Positions 63,430 through 64,000 of a DNA stretch of 64,000 bases are shown piece by piece (positions within the stretch are counted from its first letter, which is position 1; the number at the start of each line of letters is the position of its first letter). The notes under the pieces were generated by a model. That model saw nothing but the letters and a program-made list of their open reading frames with translations, was not told the origin of the DNA and made no database searches. The position numbers and the translations under genes were made by a program. Source of the stretch: Hymenobacter sublimis (GTDB taxonomy: Bacteria > Bacteroidota > Bacteroidia > Cytophagales > Hymenobacteraceae); assembly GCF_023101345.1 (NCBI RefSeq), contig NZ_CP095848.1:805501-869500 (forward strand). The letters run 5' to 3'.

Positions 63430-63502
63430 GTAGCGCGAACTTTGTAGTTCGCGTTGCATCGCAATACACGTTCCACGACGCGAACTATAAAGTTCGCGCT
63501 AC
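63430..63502. repeat. Palindromic intergenic repeat, family C
   Basis: GTAGCGCGAACTTTGTAGTT(CGCG) at the left and (CGCG)AACTATAAAGTTCGCGCTAC at the right are near-perfect inverted arms of about 24 bp. It ends 7 bp before the argF' start and so may overlap its leader. Confidence 0.75.
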
Positions 63503-63509
63503 ACACCCC

Positions 63510-64000
63510 ATGAAAAACTTCACCTCCTTCGCCGATGCGGGCGACTATAAAGCCCTGTTGCGGCAAGCTCTAGAAATCAAGGCGAATCCGTTTGGCTACC
63601 AGCACATTGGGCGCAATAAAACCGTGGGGCTGATCTTCTTCAACCCTAGCTTGCGGACCCGGCTTAGCTCGGTTAAGGCAGCTTACAACCTAGGCGCGCA
63701 GGCCTGGGTACTCAATGCTGGTGCTGATTCCTGGACGCTGGAAATGGCCGATGGCGCGGTGATGAACGGTGGTACCCAGGAGCACATCAAGGAAGCCATT
63801 GCCGTAATGAGCCAGTACTGCGACGTGCTGGGCGTGCGCACCTTTCCTACGCTCAAGGACCGGGAGGCCGATTACAGCGAGGAAGTGTTCAATAAGATTC
63901 TGAAGTACGCCACTGTGCCGGTTATCAGCCTGGAAAGTGCCACGCTGCACCCGTTGCAGTCGTTTGCCGACTTGATTACGGTGGCTGAGACCAAGCAAAA
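63510..64000 (+). CDS. argF': N-acetyl(succinyl)ornithine carbamoyltransferase, 5' part
   Basis: Only the first 163 codons lie in the window; the gene continues beyond base 64000. The N-terminal carbamoyl-phosphate motif is FFNPSLRTRLSS. MADGAVMNGGTQEHIKEA is the loop that distinguishes ArgF' from ordinary ornithine transcarbamylase. LESATLHPLQSFADL carries the HPxQ motif. It carbamoylates N-acyl-ornithine to N-acyl-citrulline, fitting the M20 deacylase in this cluster. Whether the acyl group is acetyl or succinyl needs comparison of the loop with characterised enzymes. Confidence 0.93.
   Translation, partial: MKNFTSFADAGDYKALLRQALEIKANPFGYQHIGRNKTVGLIFFNPSLRTRLSSVKAAYNLGAQAWVLNAGADSWTLEMADGAVMNGGTQEHIKEAIAVMSQYCDVLGVRTFPTLKDREADYSEEVFNKILKYATVPVISLESATLHPLQSFADLITVAETKQ

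Overview
The window looks like chromosomal core sequence of a GC-rich Bacteroidota of the Cytophagales, most like Hymenobacter. Signs of this are a protein with a C-terminal type IX secretion (Por) sorting domain, the Bacteroidota -7 promoter element TAnnTTTG ahead of several genes, few recognisable Shine-Dalgarno sites, and an arginine cluster that uses the ArgF' transcarbamylase. I see no prophage, insertion sequence, CRISPR array or rRNA operon. One tRNA is present, tRNA-Leu(CAG).

Layout. 1-13.9 kb holds unlinked housekeeping and envelope genes: an SSS symporter, an MBL-fold hydrolase, a Bax-inhibitor-1 protein, an M61 peptidase, a methyltransferase, two paralogous PAP2 phosphatases on either side of tRNA-Leu, a GAF-domain protein, and secreted or lipoproteins. 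14-22 kb holds a DctA-type symporter, a dipeptide epimerase, a MarR-YceI pair, small lipoproteins and clpS. 22-33 kb holds recR, a glycosyltransferase with a relict sugar-phosphate transferase tail, an aspartate-type aminotransferase, a heptose-7-phosphate kinase, hemE, a MarC protein, purE, an exonuclease-phosphatase family protein and a flavin monooxygenase. 34-48 kb holds dnaK, an alpha/beta hydrolase translationally coupled to a pseudouridine synthase, a VWA membrane protein, a YiiX-type hydrolase, fabG, a geranylgeranyl-reductase-like flavoprotein, a TPR lipoprotein, lpd and a TetR regulator.

48.9-64 kb is an arginine/carbamoyl-phosphate supercluster. argH, an ArgE-like M20 deacylase and argB run leftward. 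A GNAT acyltransferase, argG, argC, argD, carA, two small paralogous membrane proteins, carB and argF' (cut by the window end) run rightward. Together they cover nearly the whole route from glutamate to arginine through acylated intermediates, with carbamoyl phosphate made in place.

The observations most worth following are these. (1) A 22-codon arginine-containing leader ORF, rich in CGA codons, is followed by alternative hairpins in the 620-bp divergent control region of the arginine cluster and looks like an attenuator. (2) A GT2 glycosyltransferase is fused to a phosphoglycosyltransferase-like tail whose catalytic core is missing. (3) A tandem pair of small membrane proteins sits between carA and carB. 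(4) At least two families of palindromic intergenic repeats occur throughout. (5) An untracked 49-residue basic/hydrophobic small protein lies next to argF'. Everything was read by eye, so family names rest on motif recognition and not on a search.
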